From assembly GCA_964456095.1 (NCBI GenBank), contig CAYVZF010000033.1, forward strand, positions 1-15,534: a stretch of 15,534 bases of DNA. Direction: 5' to 3'. Below, in pieces: positions 1 through 6,700 of the stretch (position 1 is its first letter; each line of letters begins with the position of its first letter). The notes beneath the pieces were generated by a model. That model was not told where the DNA came from. It made no database searches and saw nothing but the letters and a program-made list of their open reading frames with translations. Both the position numbers and the translations under genes were made by a program. The stretch is from CANRPC01 sp964456095 (GTDB lineage: Bacteria; Bacillota_I; Bacilli_A; RFN20; CAG-449).

Positions 1-35
1 TTTTAAAAAAAGTTGAATAAAAAAATAGAAATGTG

Positions 36-66
36 TTGAAACTTTTTGAAAATATGATATTATAAT
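36..66 (+). promoter_or_regulatory. Probable sigma-A promoter of tRNA-Arg
   Basis: TTGAAA at 36-41 is followed after 16 nt by TATTAT at 58-63, or after 19 nt by a consensus TATAAT at 61-66. The tRNA starts at 76, which fits a short 5' leader. Which -10 is used cannot be decided from the sequence. Confidence 0.55.
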
Positions 67-75
67 AAAGCATTT

Positions 76-152
76 GGCCTCTTAGCTCAGTTGGATAGAG
101 CAACCGCCTTCTAAGCGGTAGGTCAGGCGTTCGAGTCGCCTAGAGGCCGCCA
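76..152 (+). tRNA. tRNA-Arg (anticodon UCU)
   Basis: A complete cloverleaf can be folded. The acceptor stem GGCCTCT (76-82) pairs with AGAGGCC (142-148). The D-arm is GCTC/GAGC. The anticodon stem ACCGC/GCGGT encloses loop CTTCTAA, with anticodon TCT at 110-112. The T-arm AGGCG/CGCCT encloses TTCGAGT. Discriminator G149 and an encoded CCA (150-152) end the gene. It reads AGA/AGG, and AGA is the dominant arginine codon in the neighbouring genes. It is followed at once by a short hairpin and T-run, so it is probably a single-gene transcript. Confidence 0.97.
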
Positions 153-161
153 TTAAATATT

Positions 162-188
162 GATACAGTAAAACGTATCTTTTTTTTT
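162..188 (+). terminator. Rho-independent terminator after tRNA-Arg
   Basis: GATAC (162-166) pairs with GTATC (175-179) around an 8-nt loop and is followed by a run of nine T (180-188). The stem is only 5 bp, but the long U-tract and its position just after the tRNA support termination. Confidence 0.6.
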
Positions 189-199
189 ATTGTTTTTAA

Positions 200-228
200 T
201 TGAATCATAATATTTTTATATATAAAAT
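200..228 (+). promoter_or_regulatory. Probable promoter of the lipoprotein-dtd-mnmA-rimO cluster
   Basis: TTGAAT (200-205), a 17-nt spacer, then TAAAAT (223-228). The predicted start is near 235, ahead of the AAGGGAG ribosome binding site of the gene at 261. The surroundings are almost pure A/T, so chance matches are possible. Confidence 0.45.
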
Positions 229-260
229 ATTATATATGTTATTCAAAAGGGAGATTTATT

Positions 261-476
261 ATGAAAAGAAAATTATTTTGCCTTATATTATTAATATCAT
301 TAGTTTCTTGTACTAATGATAATACAAATAGCTCAAATGATGTTGAAAATAGTTCCCTTATAAGTGAAATTGTTTCTAGTGATGAAAACTCAAATAATAA
401 GAATTCTTTTAATTGGTTAGATTCAAAGAATGAAGGTTCACTTGGTATTATTGATTTTAGTGAATTAGTTAATTAA
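261..476 (+). CDS. Small predicted lipoprotein (71 aa), function unknown
   Basis: The N-terminus has a lipoprotein signal: basic MKRK, a hydrophobic stretch at residues 5-13, and a lipobox LVSC with the lipidated cysteine at position 17. The mature part is only about 54 residues, rich in Asn, Ser, Asp and Glu, with no cysteine after the anchor and no domain I recognise; such a tail is probably disordered outside the membrane. A strong AAGGGAG site lies 7 nt before the ATG, and a promoter-like TTGAAT/TAAAAT pair lies upstream. It ends 10 bp before dtd, so it is probably the first gene of the dtd-mnmA-rimO transcript. It could be a shortened remnant of a larger lipoprotein. The lipoprotein call is fairly secure; the role is unknown. 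Confidence 0.75.
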   Translation: MKRKLFCLILLISLVSCTNDNTNSSNDVENSSLISEIVSSDENSNNKNSFNWLDSKNEGSLGIIDFSELVN

Positions 477-486
477 AGGTAGTTTT

Positions 487-930
487 ATGAGATGTGTATT
501 ACAAGTTGTTAAAAAAGCAAAATTATCAATAGATAACAAACTTTATTCTTCAATAAATAAAGGTTTTTTAGTTTTAGTAGGTTTTTCTTCATTAGATAGT
601 GAAGAAGATATACGAAAAGTAATGGATAAAATTTTAGGTTTAAGACTATTTAAAGATGAAAATGGTAAAACAAATTTATCATTAACTGATGTTAATGGTG
701 AAATAATGGTTGTTTCTCAATTTACACTTTATGCATCATTAAAAAAAGGAAAAAGGCCTTCTTTTACTGAATCCGCTACTTATGAAGTGGCTAAACCTTT
801 ATATGATAAAACATTAGAATATATTAGAAAGACTATTAATTGTGAACAAGGTGTATTTGGCGCGGATATGCAAATAGAACTAATTAATGATGGACCATTC
901 ACATTGATTATTGACTCAAAGGAGCTTTAG
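487..930 (+). CDS. dtd: D-aminoacyl-tRNA deacylase
   Basis: Dtd hydrolyses D-amino acids (and glycine wrongly attached to tRNA-Ala) from tRNA, acting as a chirality checkpoint in the cytoplasm. The 147 residues match the family's usual length. Both active-site signatures are present: SQFTLYA at residues 77-83, with the conserved Thr80, and NDGPFT at 134-139, the Gly-Pro motif that in homologues is inserted into the partner subunit's active site. The N-terminus MRCVLQVV is typical. The ATG at 487 is preceded by AAAGGT. Its stop (930) is one base from the mnmA start, and the mnmA ribosome binding site GGAG lies inside its last codons, so the two are probably translationally coupled. No anomalies seen. 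Confidence 0.95.
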   Translation: MRCVLQVVKKAKLSIDNKLYSSINKGFLVLVGFSSLDSEEDIRKVMDKILGLRLFKDENGKTNLSLTDVNGEIMVVSQFTLYASLKKGKRPSFTESATYEVAKPLYDKTLEYIRKTINCEQGVFGADMQIELINDGPFTLIIDSKEL

Positions 931-931
931 T

Positions 932-2083
932 ATGGAAAAAAAGAAAGTAATGATAGGCTTATCTGGAGGAGTTGATTCTGCAGTTGGTGCATATTTATTA
1001 AAAAAAGCAGGATATGATGTTGCAGGTGGATTTATGCGCAACTGGGATGCATATATAAATAATGATCAATTAGGTAATCCTACTCTTAACAATGATATTT
1101 GTCCTCAAGAACAAGATTATTTAGATGCAATAGAGGTAGCAAAAAAATTAGATATTCCTCTTTATAGAATTGATTTTGTTAAAGAGTATTGGGATTACGT
1201 TTTTACGTATTTTTTATCTGAATATAAATTAGGAAGGACACCTAATCCTGATATTTTTTGTAACAAGTATATTAAATTTGAAACATTTAGAAAATTTGCA
1301 ATGGATAAGGGATTCGATTATATTGCAATGGGGCATTATGCTAAAAGAATAGATGAAAATGGAATTGCTTCGTTACATAAAGCATTTGATGATAGTAAAG
1401 ATCAAACATATTTTTTATCTCAAGTTAATCAAGAACAATTAAAAGCAACTTTATTTCCTCTTGGTGACATTAAAAAGGAAGAAGTAAGAATAATCGCGCA
1501 TGAATTAGGTTTAATTTCTGTACAAGATAAGAAAGATTCGACTGGAGTATGTTTTATCGGTGAAAGAAATTTTAAACAATTTTTAAATAATTATTTACCT
1601 GCTAAAAAAGGTGATATTTTGGATATTGTTTCTAATAAAAAAGTAGGTACTCATGATGGTGTATTATATTATACACTTGGACAAAGAAAAGGACTTGGTA
1701 TAGGTGGTATTAAAGGTATACCTACTGGAAGCTGGTTTGTTGTTTCAAAAGATGTAAAAAATAATATTTTATATGTTTCTCAAGGTGATGAAAATGATTA
1801 TTTATTATCCGATAAAGCAATAGTAAAAAATGTTAATTGGCAATTAGGATATATAGATAAAAAAATTGAAAATAAAGAATTAGGTGTAAAATTTAGATAT
1901 AGACAAAAAGATCATCCTTGCAAAATAAAAATATTAGATAATGGGGATGTTGAAGTTACTTATTTACCATTTAAAGCTGTAACTCCTGGTCAAGCCGCGG
2001 TATTTTATGATGGTGATTTAATGCTTGGTGGAGGAATAATTGATGAAATATATTTTAATGGTATATTAAAGAAAGTTTATTAA
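932..2083 (+). CDS. mnmA: tRNA-specific 2-thiouridylase MnmA
   Basis: MnmA adds sulfur at C2 of the wobble uridine (U34) of tRNA-Lys, -Glu and -Gln, using ATP and a persulfide donor. The PP-loop SGGVDS is at residues 11-16. Cys110 in NPDIFCNKYIKF and Cys207 in TGVCFIGER are the expected catalytic pair. DQTYFLS (157-163), LGQRKGLGIGG (249-259) and the C-terminal TPGQA (351-355) are further hallmarks. I chose ATG 932 (383 aa) rather than an in-frame TTG at 911, because GGAG (921-924) sits 7 nt before 932 and the TTG lies within dtd. Residues 37-58 (RNWDAYINNDQLGNP and on) resemble the variant I remember from Mollicutes rather than the shorter Bacillus form. The gene is 1 bp from dtd and 18 bp from rimO. 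Confidence 0.96.
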   Translation: MEKKKVMIGLSGGVDSAVGAYLLKKAGYDVAGGFMRNWDAYINNDQLGNPTLNNDICPQEQDYLDAIEVAKKLDIPLYRIDFVKEYWDYVFTYFLSEYKLGRTPNPDIFCNKYIKFETFRKFAMDKGFDYIAMGHYAKRIDENGIASLHKAFDDSKDQTYFLSQVNQEQLKATLFPLGDIKKEEVRIIAHELGLISVQDKKDSTGVCFIGERNFKQFLNNYLPAKKGDILDIVSNKKVGTHDGVLYYTLGQRKGLGIGGIKGIPTGSWFVVSKDVKNNILYVSQGDENDYLLSDKAIVKNVNWQLGYIDKKIENKELGVKFRYRQKDHPCKIKILDNGDVEVTYLPFKAVTPGQAAVFYDGDLMLGGGIIDEIYFNGILKKVY

Positions 2084-2101
2084 TAAGATAGAAGGTGTTT
2101 T

Positions 2102-3391
2102 ATGTATAAAGTTGGTTTTATTTCACTTGGATGTGCAAAAAATAGAGTCGATAGTGAAGAAATAATGGCATTTTTGGATTCTAATGATTTTTCATTTGTT
2201 TCTTCACCTGATGATGCTGATATAATAATAATTAATACGTGTGGTTTTATTGATGATTCTAAAAAAGAATCAATTGATACAATCTTTGAAATGCTTGCAT
2301 ATAATAAGATTACAGTTGTTACAGGATGTTTAGTTGAACGTTATAAAAAGCAATTAGAAGAAGAAATTAAAGAAGTTGATTTATTTGTATCGATTAAAGA
2401 ATATCCAAAATTTAATGAATTATTGTCTAGTGTCATCAATAAAAAATTAAATGGTGAAATAACTAGAGGTGTAAGATATTTATCAACAGAAAAATATACT
2501 GCTTTTTTAAGAATATCAGAAGGTTGTAATAATCGTTGTTCGTACTGTGCTATTCCATTAATTAGAGGTGGTTTTAGATCATTTTCTTTTAATGATTTAA
2601 TTATTGAAGCAAAAACAATTGCAAGTAAAGGTGTTAAAGAATTAGTTGTTATTTCTCAAGATACAACGCGTTATGGAGAAGATTTATTTCCAAGAAAAAA
2701 CATCGTTGAACTATTAAAAGAATTATTAAAAATAAAAGAGTTTAAATATATTCGTTTATTATACTTATATCCAGATGAAATAACTGACGATTTAATAGAA
2801 TTAATTGCTAAAGAAGAAAAACTAACGCCTTATTTTGATATACCTATTCAACATAGTGAAGATAATGTATTATTTTCTATGAAAAGAAGAGGTAATAAAA
2901 AATTCTTAATAGAATTATTTAACAAGATTAGAAATAAAGTACCTAATGCCATATTAAGAACAACTTTAATTGTAGGATATCCAACTGAATCAAAAGAAGA
3001 TTTTTCTAATTTGTGTGAATTTATTAAAGAAATTGAATTTGATCATTTAGGAGTATTTACTTATTCAAGTGAAGAAGGAACTATAGGTGCTACACTCGAT
3101 AATCAAATAGCAAAAAGAATTAAAGAATCTAGAAAAAATAAAATAATGAAAATTCAAAGTGAAATATCATTAAAACGTAATAAAAGATTTTTAAATGTGG
3201 AAATGGAAGGAATTATTACATCTTTTAATGAAGAAAAAGGAGCATATACTGTTAGAAACTTCTTTAATGCTCCAGATGAAATTGACGGATGTATTTATGT
3301 TTATTCAACATCTATATATGATTTAGGTGATACGATTAGATTTATTGTTAGAGATGTTTCTTCATATGACTTATATTGTGAAGAAATATAA
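2102..3391 (+). CDS. rimO: Ribosomal protein uS12 (Asp89) methylthiotransferase RimO
   Basis: RimO is a radical-SAM enzyme with two Fe-S clusters that methylthiolates an aspartate of ribosomal protein S12. The N-terminal MTTase domain supplies Cys11 (SLGCAKNRVDSE), Cys47 (NTCGFI) and Cys76 (TGCLVERY) for one [4Fe-4S] cluster. The radical-SAM motif CNNRCSYC gives Cys142, Cys146 and Cys149. A TRAM domain with the NAPDEIDG segment occupies the last 65 or so residues. SLGCAKNxVDSE and the acidic uS12-binding type TRAM favour RimO over the tRNA enzymes MiaB or MtaB. The 429 aa are normal in length. GAAGGTG (2091-2097) precedes the ATG. With dtd and mnmA it forms a translation-quality group. Confidence 0.95.
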   Translation: MYKVGFISLGCAKNRVDSEEIMAFLDSNDFSFVSSPDDADIIIINTCGFIDDSKKESIDTIFEMLAYNKITVVTGCLVERYKKQLEEEIKEVDLFVSIKEYPKFNELLSSVINKKLNGEITRGVRYLSTEKYTAFLRISEGCNNRCSYCAIPLIRGGFRSFSFNDLIIEAKTIASKGVKELVVISQDTTRYGEDLFPRKNIVELLKELLKIKEFKYIRLLYLYPDEITDDLIELIAKEEKLTPYFDIPIQHSEDNVLFSMKRRGNKKFLIELFNKIRNKVPNAILRTTLIVGYPTESKEDFSNLCEFIKEIEFDHLGVFTYSSEEGTIGATLDNQIAKRIKESRKNKIMKIQSEISLKRNKRFLNVEMEGIITSFNEEKGAYTVRNFFNAPDEIDGCIYVYSTSIYDLGDTIRFIVRDVSSYDLYCEEI

Positions 3392-3439
3392 GAAAAAAAC
3401 AAAAAAATGCATATATTATCATTGAGGTGAATATGCTAA

Positions 3440-3952
3440 TTGAAGAACAAATCTAAATATTATTTAGATAATATAGAAAGAAAATTAAAATATACTAATC
3501 ATGAACTTGCAGAAGAATATTTATCATGGTTAGATAAAAAAACGGATTACTTTTTAGAATCACTTGAAAAACAAGGTTATCAAACTCAACCTGATGATTT
3601 AAATGTTGGTGATGTTGTTTGGGTAGAGTTTGGGATTAATGTTGGTACTGAATTATCAGATTATAATACTAAAGGGCATTATGCTGTAGTAATAGGATTA
3701 GATTTAGGAAATGTTATAGTAATTCCGCTATCAAGTAGAGATGGAAGCAATTCTGCTTTAACATTTGATATTGGTGTTATTGAAGGATTAAATTATAAAA
3801 ATCAACATTCTTATTTAAAAATTGATGCGATAAGAAGTGTATCCAAAAGAAGAATTGGAAGAATGGTTGGAAAGAATAATGGAAAAATTACATTATCAAA
3901 AAAAACTTTTGATGATGTAAAAAAAGCATTAGCGATTGCATTTGATATTTAA
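3440..3952 (+). CDS. PemK/MazF-like domain protein without an adjacent antitoxin
   Basis: Residues 1-50 form a charged, probably helical extension. From residue 55 the sequence follows the PemK/MazF SH3-like barrel: GDVVWVEFG (57-65), GTEL (69-72), HYAVVIGLD (80-88), VIVIPLSSRDG (92-102) and IDAIRSVSKRRIGRMVG (128-144). The usual G-x-E...R-P element lacks the Arg-Pro and has KGHY instead, so ribonuclease activity is doubtful. No antitoxin-sized ORF lies next to it: rimO is 48 bp upstream and a tRNA follows. The start is uncertain. The intact frame begins at TTG 3440, 12 nt after GAGG (3424-3427). An ATG at 3433 is better spaced (5 nt) but is out of frame and stops after seven codons. It may be a solitary regulatory or housekeeping PemK-like protein. 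Confidence 0.75.
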   Translation: MKNKSKYYLDNIERKLKYTNHELAEEYLSWLDKKTDYFLESLEKQGYQTQPDDLNVGDVVWVEFGINVGTELSDYNTKGHYAVVIGLDLGNVIVIPLSSRDGSNSALTFDIGVIEGLNYKNQHSYLKIDAIRSVSKRRIGRMVGKNNGKITLSKKTFDDVKKALAIAFDI

Positions 3953-3963
3953 GTAAATAATTG

Positions 3964-3992
3964 TTGACTTATTAATCAAAAATTATTATTCT
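3964..3992 (+). promoter_or_regulatory. Probable promoter of tRNA-Thr
   Basis: TTGACT (3964-3969), a 17-nt spacer and TATTCT (3987-3992) predict a start near 3999, about 14 nt before the tRNA. An alternative -10, TATTAT (3984-3989), has a 14-nt spacer. Confidence 0.45.
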
Positions 3993-4022
3993 AAAGAGGT
4001 ATCAAAAAATATGCCTCTTTAG
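3991..4022 (+). repeat. Inverted repeat overlapping the 5' strand of the tRNA-Thr acceptor stem
   Basis: CTAAAGAGGTAT (3991-4002) can pair with ATGCCTCTTTAG (4011-4022): nine perfect pairs, one T-G wobble and two more A-T pairs, with an 8-nt loop. The right arm is the tRNA's own 5' acceptor strand plus its next three bases, so the hairpin and the cloverleaf exclude each other in any transcript that starts upstream of 3991. Confidence 0.7.
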
Positions 4023-4086
4023 TTAATCGGTATAACAGATCCATGGTAAGGATCAGTGGGTGATTCGACTTCGCCAAGAGGCACCA
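4013..4086 (+). tRNA. tRNA-Thr (anticodon GGU)
   Basis: The acceptor GCCTCTT (4013-4019) pairs with AAGAGGC (4076-4082). The D-arm GTTA/TAAC encloses a short loop ATCGGTA. The anticodon stem GATCC/GGATC encloses ATGGTAA, with anticodon GGT at 4045-4047. The variable loop is four bases. The T-arm GGTGA/TCGCC (one T-G pair) encloses TTCGACT. Discriminator A4083 and an encoded CCA follow. All stems close, so it is probably functional despite the 7-nt D-loop. It reads ACU and ACC. The upstream inverted repeat could disturb folding in read-through transcripts from the preceding gene. Confidence 0.92.
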
Positions 4087-4100
4087 TTTAATTGTGAATA

Positions 4101-4136
4101 TTTAAAAAAACGCCTAGAAATAGACGTTTTTTTAAA
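4101..4136. terminator. Strong, possibly bidirectional terminator after tRNA-Thr
   Basis: TTTAAAAAAACG (4101-4112) pairs with CGTTTTTTTAAA (4125-4136). Inside, after one C/A mismatch, CTA/TAG closes a GAAA tetraloop (4117-4120). The seven-T run (4127-4133) gives a U-tract on the plus strand, and the matching A-run gives one on the minus strand. Confidence 0.85.
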
Positions 4137-4340
4137 TTGTAAAAATCTTTAATTTTGCTCTTGCACAAACTATCTAGTTATTACATTGATTTATTAATTG
4201 CATCATTAGCTTTTTTCTATTATAAATAAAAACATGATTATTATGATATAAAATATTACATTAAAAAATTATATTTACTTATTGAATTCTATTTTATCGA
4301 TTTACAAAACTAAAAATTTTAAAGTTAATGCAAAAAACTA
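4137..4340. other. AT-rich spacer without a recognisable gene
   Basis: About 200 bp with stops in all frames. On the minus strand a few codons reading KKANDAINKSM before a stop (within 4165-4225) look faintly protein-like, but there is no start or family match. I see nothing else that can be supported. Confidence 0.4.
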
Positions 4341-4369
4341 TTGATAATAAAAATAGTTCATTGTAAAAT
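4341..4369 (+). promoter_or_regulatory. Promoter of marR
   Basis: TTGATA (4341-4346), an exact 17-nt spacer and TAAAAT (4364-4369). The predicted start near 4376 falls inside the CTAAC/GTTAG palindrome, so a bound repressor would block initiation. Confidence 0.65.
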
Positions 4370-4370
4370 G

Positions 4371-4387
4371 CTAACTAGGTTAGTTAA
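4371..4387. promoter_or_regulatory. Candidate MarR operator 1 (upstream of marR)
   Basis: CTAAC-TAG-GTTAG is a 5-bp perfect palindrome continued by TTAA, right after the -10 and just before the GGAGG site of marR. The same 17-nt pattern CTAAC-N3-GTTAG-TTAA recurs before the first ABC gene at 4896-4912. MarR dimers bind palindromes of this size, and autoregulation is usual in the family. Confidence 0.65.
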
Positions 4388-4401
4388 TTTTTGGAGGTAG
4401 T

Positions 4402-4854
4402 ATGGATTTAAGACAGCAAGCTATTGAAATTATGGATGAAATGCAAAATTGTAGACCACGTTTCTTTTTTGAAAAAATTAGTGAACTTGAAAAAGGTACA
4501 CATTTTGTACTTGCTTACTTAGCAAATCATAAAAATGAAGTTATATCTTTAGATTTATCGAAAGCACTTTGTGTATCGACAGCTAGAATGGCAAAATTAT
4601 TATCATCTATGGAAAAGAAAGGGTTGATTATAAAAAAAAGTTCTATATCTGATGCTAGAAAAACTGTAGTTCAACTTACTGAAAAAGGAAAAAAGATAAC
4701 TTCAAAATACAAAGAAGCAATTATTATTTTAGTTTCAAAAATGATTCAGCAAGTAGGATATGATGATCTTAAAGAATTCATACGTATATCTTATAAAATG
4801 AAAAACGTATCATTATTTGATGATGAAACAATTAAAGTATTAAAAAATTTATAA
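4402..4854 (+). CDS. MarR-family transcriptional repressor of the adjacent ABC exporter
   Basis: A 150-aa winged-helix regulator. Helical dimerisation segments (residues 1-45 and 100-150) flank a helix-turn-helix at about 49-75 (LDLSKALCVSTARMAKLLSS) and a wing containing SISDARKTVVQLT (81-93), with the Asp-x-Arg typical of MarR. It probably binds the CTAAC-N3-GTTAG sites in its own promoter and before the ABC genes, and releases them on ligand binding, as is usual for the family. The ligand cannot be read from the sequence; drugs or bile-type compounds are typical for MarR linked to heterodimeric exporters. ATG 4402 has GGAGG (4393-4397). A terminator and a second operator separate it from the ABC genes. 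Confidence 0.9.
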   Translation: MDLRQQAIEIMDEMQNCRPRFFFEKISELEKGTHFVLAYLANHKNEVISLDLSKALCVSTARMAKLLSSMEKKGLIIKKSSISDARKTVVQLTEKGKKITSKYKEAIIILVSKMIQQVGYDDLKEFIRISYKMKNVSLFDDETIKVLKNL

Positions 4855-4856
4855 AA

Positions 4857-4886
4857 ATGCAGAATTAATTTCTGCATATATTTTTT
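4857..4886 (+). terminator. Terminator or attenuator between marR and the ABC genes
   Basis: ATGCAGAA (4857-4864) pairs perfectly with TTCTGCAT (4870-4877) around a 5-nt loop. After ATA comes a six-T run (4881-4886). It starts 2 bp after the marR stop and suggests that much marR transcription ends here, so the transporter genes rely on their own operator-controlled start. Confidence 0.75.
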
Positions 4887-4912
4887 AAAATATTACTAAC
4901 CTTGTTAGTTAA
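4886..4912 (+). promoter_or_regulatory. Candidate -10 and MarR operator 2 (upstream of ABC genes)
   Basis: TAAAAT (4886-4891) is followed by ACTAAC-CTT-GTTAGT (4895-4909), a 6-bp perfect palindrome, and TTAA-like sequence, the same order as before marR. No good -35 is visible at 16-18 nt, so the promoter is weak or activated, or operator 2 acts on read-through. The palindrome itself is clear. Confidence 0.6.
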
Positions 4913-4929
4913 ATTAGAAGGAGGATTTT

Positions 4930-6699
4930 ATGCTAAACTTATTTAAGTATTTAAAAAAGAAAGATTATCTTTATATTTTAATTTCTTGTGTATTAATTTT
5001 TTTACAAGTTGCATTAGAACTTAAAATACCAGATTACACTAAAGAATTAACTATTTTAGTTCAAAGTGGAACAAATAGTATGACTGAAGTATATAGAAAT
5101 GGTGGCATGATGATAATATGCGCATTATCAAGTTTATTATGTGCTGTAATATGTTCGTTTTTTATTTCAAGACTTTCTAGTTCATTTTCAATGACATTAA
5201 GAGAAAAATTATTTAAAAAGATTACTAGTTTTTCAAATAGTGAAATGAATAATTTTCAAACAGCAAGTTTAATAACTAGAACAACAAATGATGTCATGCA
5301 AGTTCAAAACTTTATGGCGATTGGTTTACAAATGCTAATTAAAGCTCCAATAATGGCTATATGGGGAATTTTAAAAATCTCTCAAACAGATCTTAGATGG
5401 ACATACGCTACGATAATATGTGTTGTTGTGATTGTTGTTTGTGTAGGTATTCTTGTTGCGTTATGTTTACCTAGATTTAAAAAAATACAAAAATTAACAG
5501 ATGATTTAAATGATATAACACGTGAAAATGTTTCAGGTGTAAGAGTTATTAGGGCATTTAATGCTGAAGAATTTCAAGAAAATAAATTTGAAAAAGCTAA
5601 TGATAATATTACTAAAACAAATCTTTTTACTAATAAATTAATGGGATTATTAAACCCTATAATGAATATATGTATGAATGGATTAATGCTTGCTATTTAT
5701 TGGATTGGCGCTATTATAATTAATGAAATTACTTTATCGAATTTAAATAATAATATGCAAGCTTTTATTGAAGAAAGAACAAATGCAGTAGCAAATATGA
5801 CAGCTTTTACTTCATATGCAATGCAAATCGTTATGTCATTTATGATATTAATTGTAGTATTTATTATATTACCAAGAACTATTGTTTCAGGTAATCGTAT
5901 TTGGGAAGTTCTAAAAACAAAAAATACAATTAAAAGTGGTAAAGTAGTAAGTAATGAATTATTAGGAACTGTTGAATTTAAAAATGTTTCATTTTCTTAT
6001 AATGATAAAGGAGAAGAAACATTAAAAAATATTTCATTTAAAGTTAATAAAGGTGAAACTTTAGCGATAATAGGGGCTACAGGATGTGGTAAAACTTCTA
6101 TTATTAATTTGATTAATCGTTTTTATGATGTTAGTGATGGAGAAGTTTTAATTGATAATATAAATGTTAAAGAATATGATTTAAAAAATTTAAGAGAAAA
6201 AATAAGTGTAGCTAATCAAAAAGCAGCATTATTTAAAGGTACAATTAAAGAAAACATTACATATGGAAGTGACACAATTGATGAAGAAAAAATAGAAAAA
6301 GTAATCAATATATCACAATCAACTTTTATTAATGAATTAGAAAAAGGCATTTTAAGTGATGTTGCTCAAGGTGGAACAAACTATTCAGGAGGACAAAAAC
6401 AAAGAATTTCTATAGCTAGAACATTATATAAAGATTCTGAAATATTTATATTTGATGATACATTTTCTGCACTTGATTATAAAACTGATATGCTTGTAAG
6501 AAAAGGTATAAAAGAGAATTATAATGATAAAACAGTAATTATAATTGCCCAAAGAATCGGAACAATAAAGAATGCCGATAGAATATTAGTTTTAAATGAT
6601 GGAGAAATTGTAGGTAACGGTAAACATAGCGAATTAATTGAAAATTGTCCTATTTATAAAGAGATAGCTTTATCTCAATTATCAAGGGAGGAATTATAA
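4930..6699 (+). CDS. Heterodimeric ABC exporter subunit with degenerate ATP site
   Basis: Type IV half-exporter (589 aa): a six-helix transmembrane domain in residues 1-320, then a nucleotide-binding domain from about 345. Walker A is GATGCGKT (382-389), the Q-loop is Gln430, the C-loop is YSGGQ (485-489) and Walker B is IFIFDD (505-510). The catalytic glutamate is replaced by Asp510, and the switch histidine by Gln541 (IIIAQRIGTI). This is the non-hydrolysing half seen in heterodimers such as TM287/288, LmrCD and BmrCD. Its intact C-loop would serve the canonical site of the partner encoded 1 bp downstream. GGAGGA precedes the ATG. Export of drugs or other amphiphiles across the membrane is likely; the real substrate is unknown. 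Confidence 0.92.
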   Translation: MLNLFKYLKKKDYLYILISCVLIFLQVALELKIPDYTKELTILVQSGTNSMTEVYRNGGMMIICALSSLLCAVICSFFISRLSSSFSMTLREKLFKKITSFSNSEMNNFQTASLITRTTNDVMQVQNFMAIGLQMLIKAPIMAIWGILKISQTDLRWTYATIICVVVIVVCVGILVALCLPRFKKIQKLTDDLNDITRENVSGVRVIRAFNAEEFQENKFEKANDNITKTNLFTNKLMGLLNPIMNICMNGLMLAIYWIGAIIINEITLSNLNNNMQAFIEERTNAVANMTAFTSYAMQIVMSFMILIVVFIILPRTIVSGNRIWEVLKTKNTIKSGKVVSNELLGTVEFKNVSFSYNDKGEETLKNISFKVNKGETLAIIGATGCGKTSIINLINRFYDVSDGEVLIDNINVKEYDLKNLREKISVANQKAALFKGTIKENITYGSDTIDEEKIEKVINISQSTFINELEKGILSDVAQGGTNYSGGQKQRISIARTLYKDSEIFIFDDTFSALDYKTDMLVRKGIKENYNDKTVIIIAQRIGTIKNADRILVLNDGEIVGNGKHSELIENCPIYKEIALSQLSREEL

Positions 6700-6700
6700 T

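Noticed and set aside
911..931. TTG start giving mnmA seven extra residues
   Set aside because: It lies inside dtd, and the GGAG at 921-924 would be within its own codons; ATG 932 is correctly spaced.
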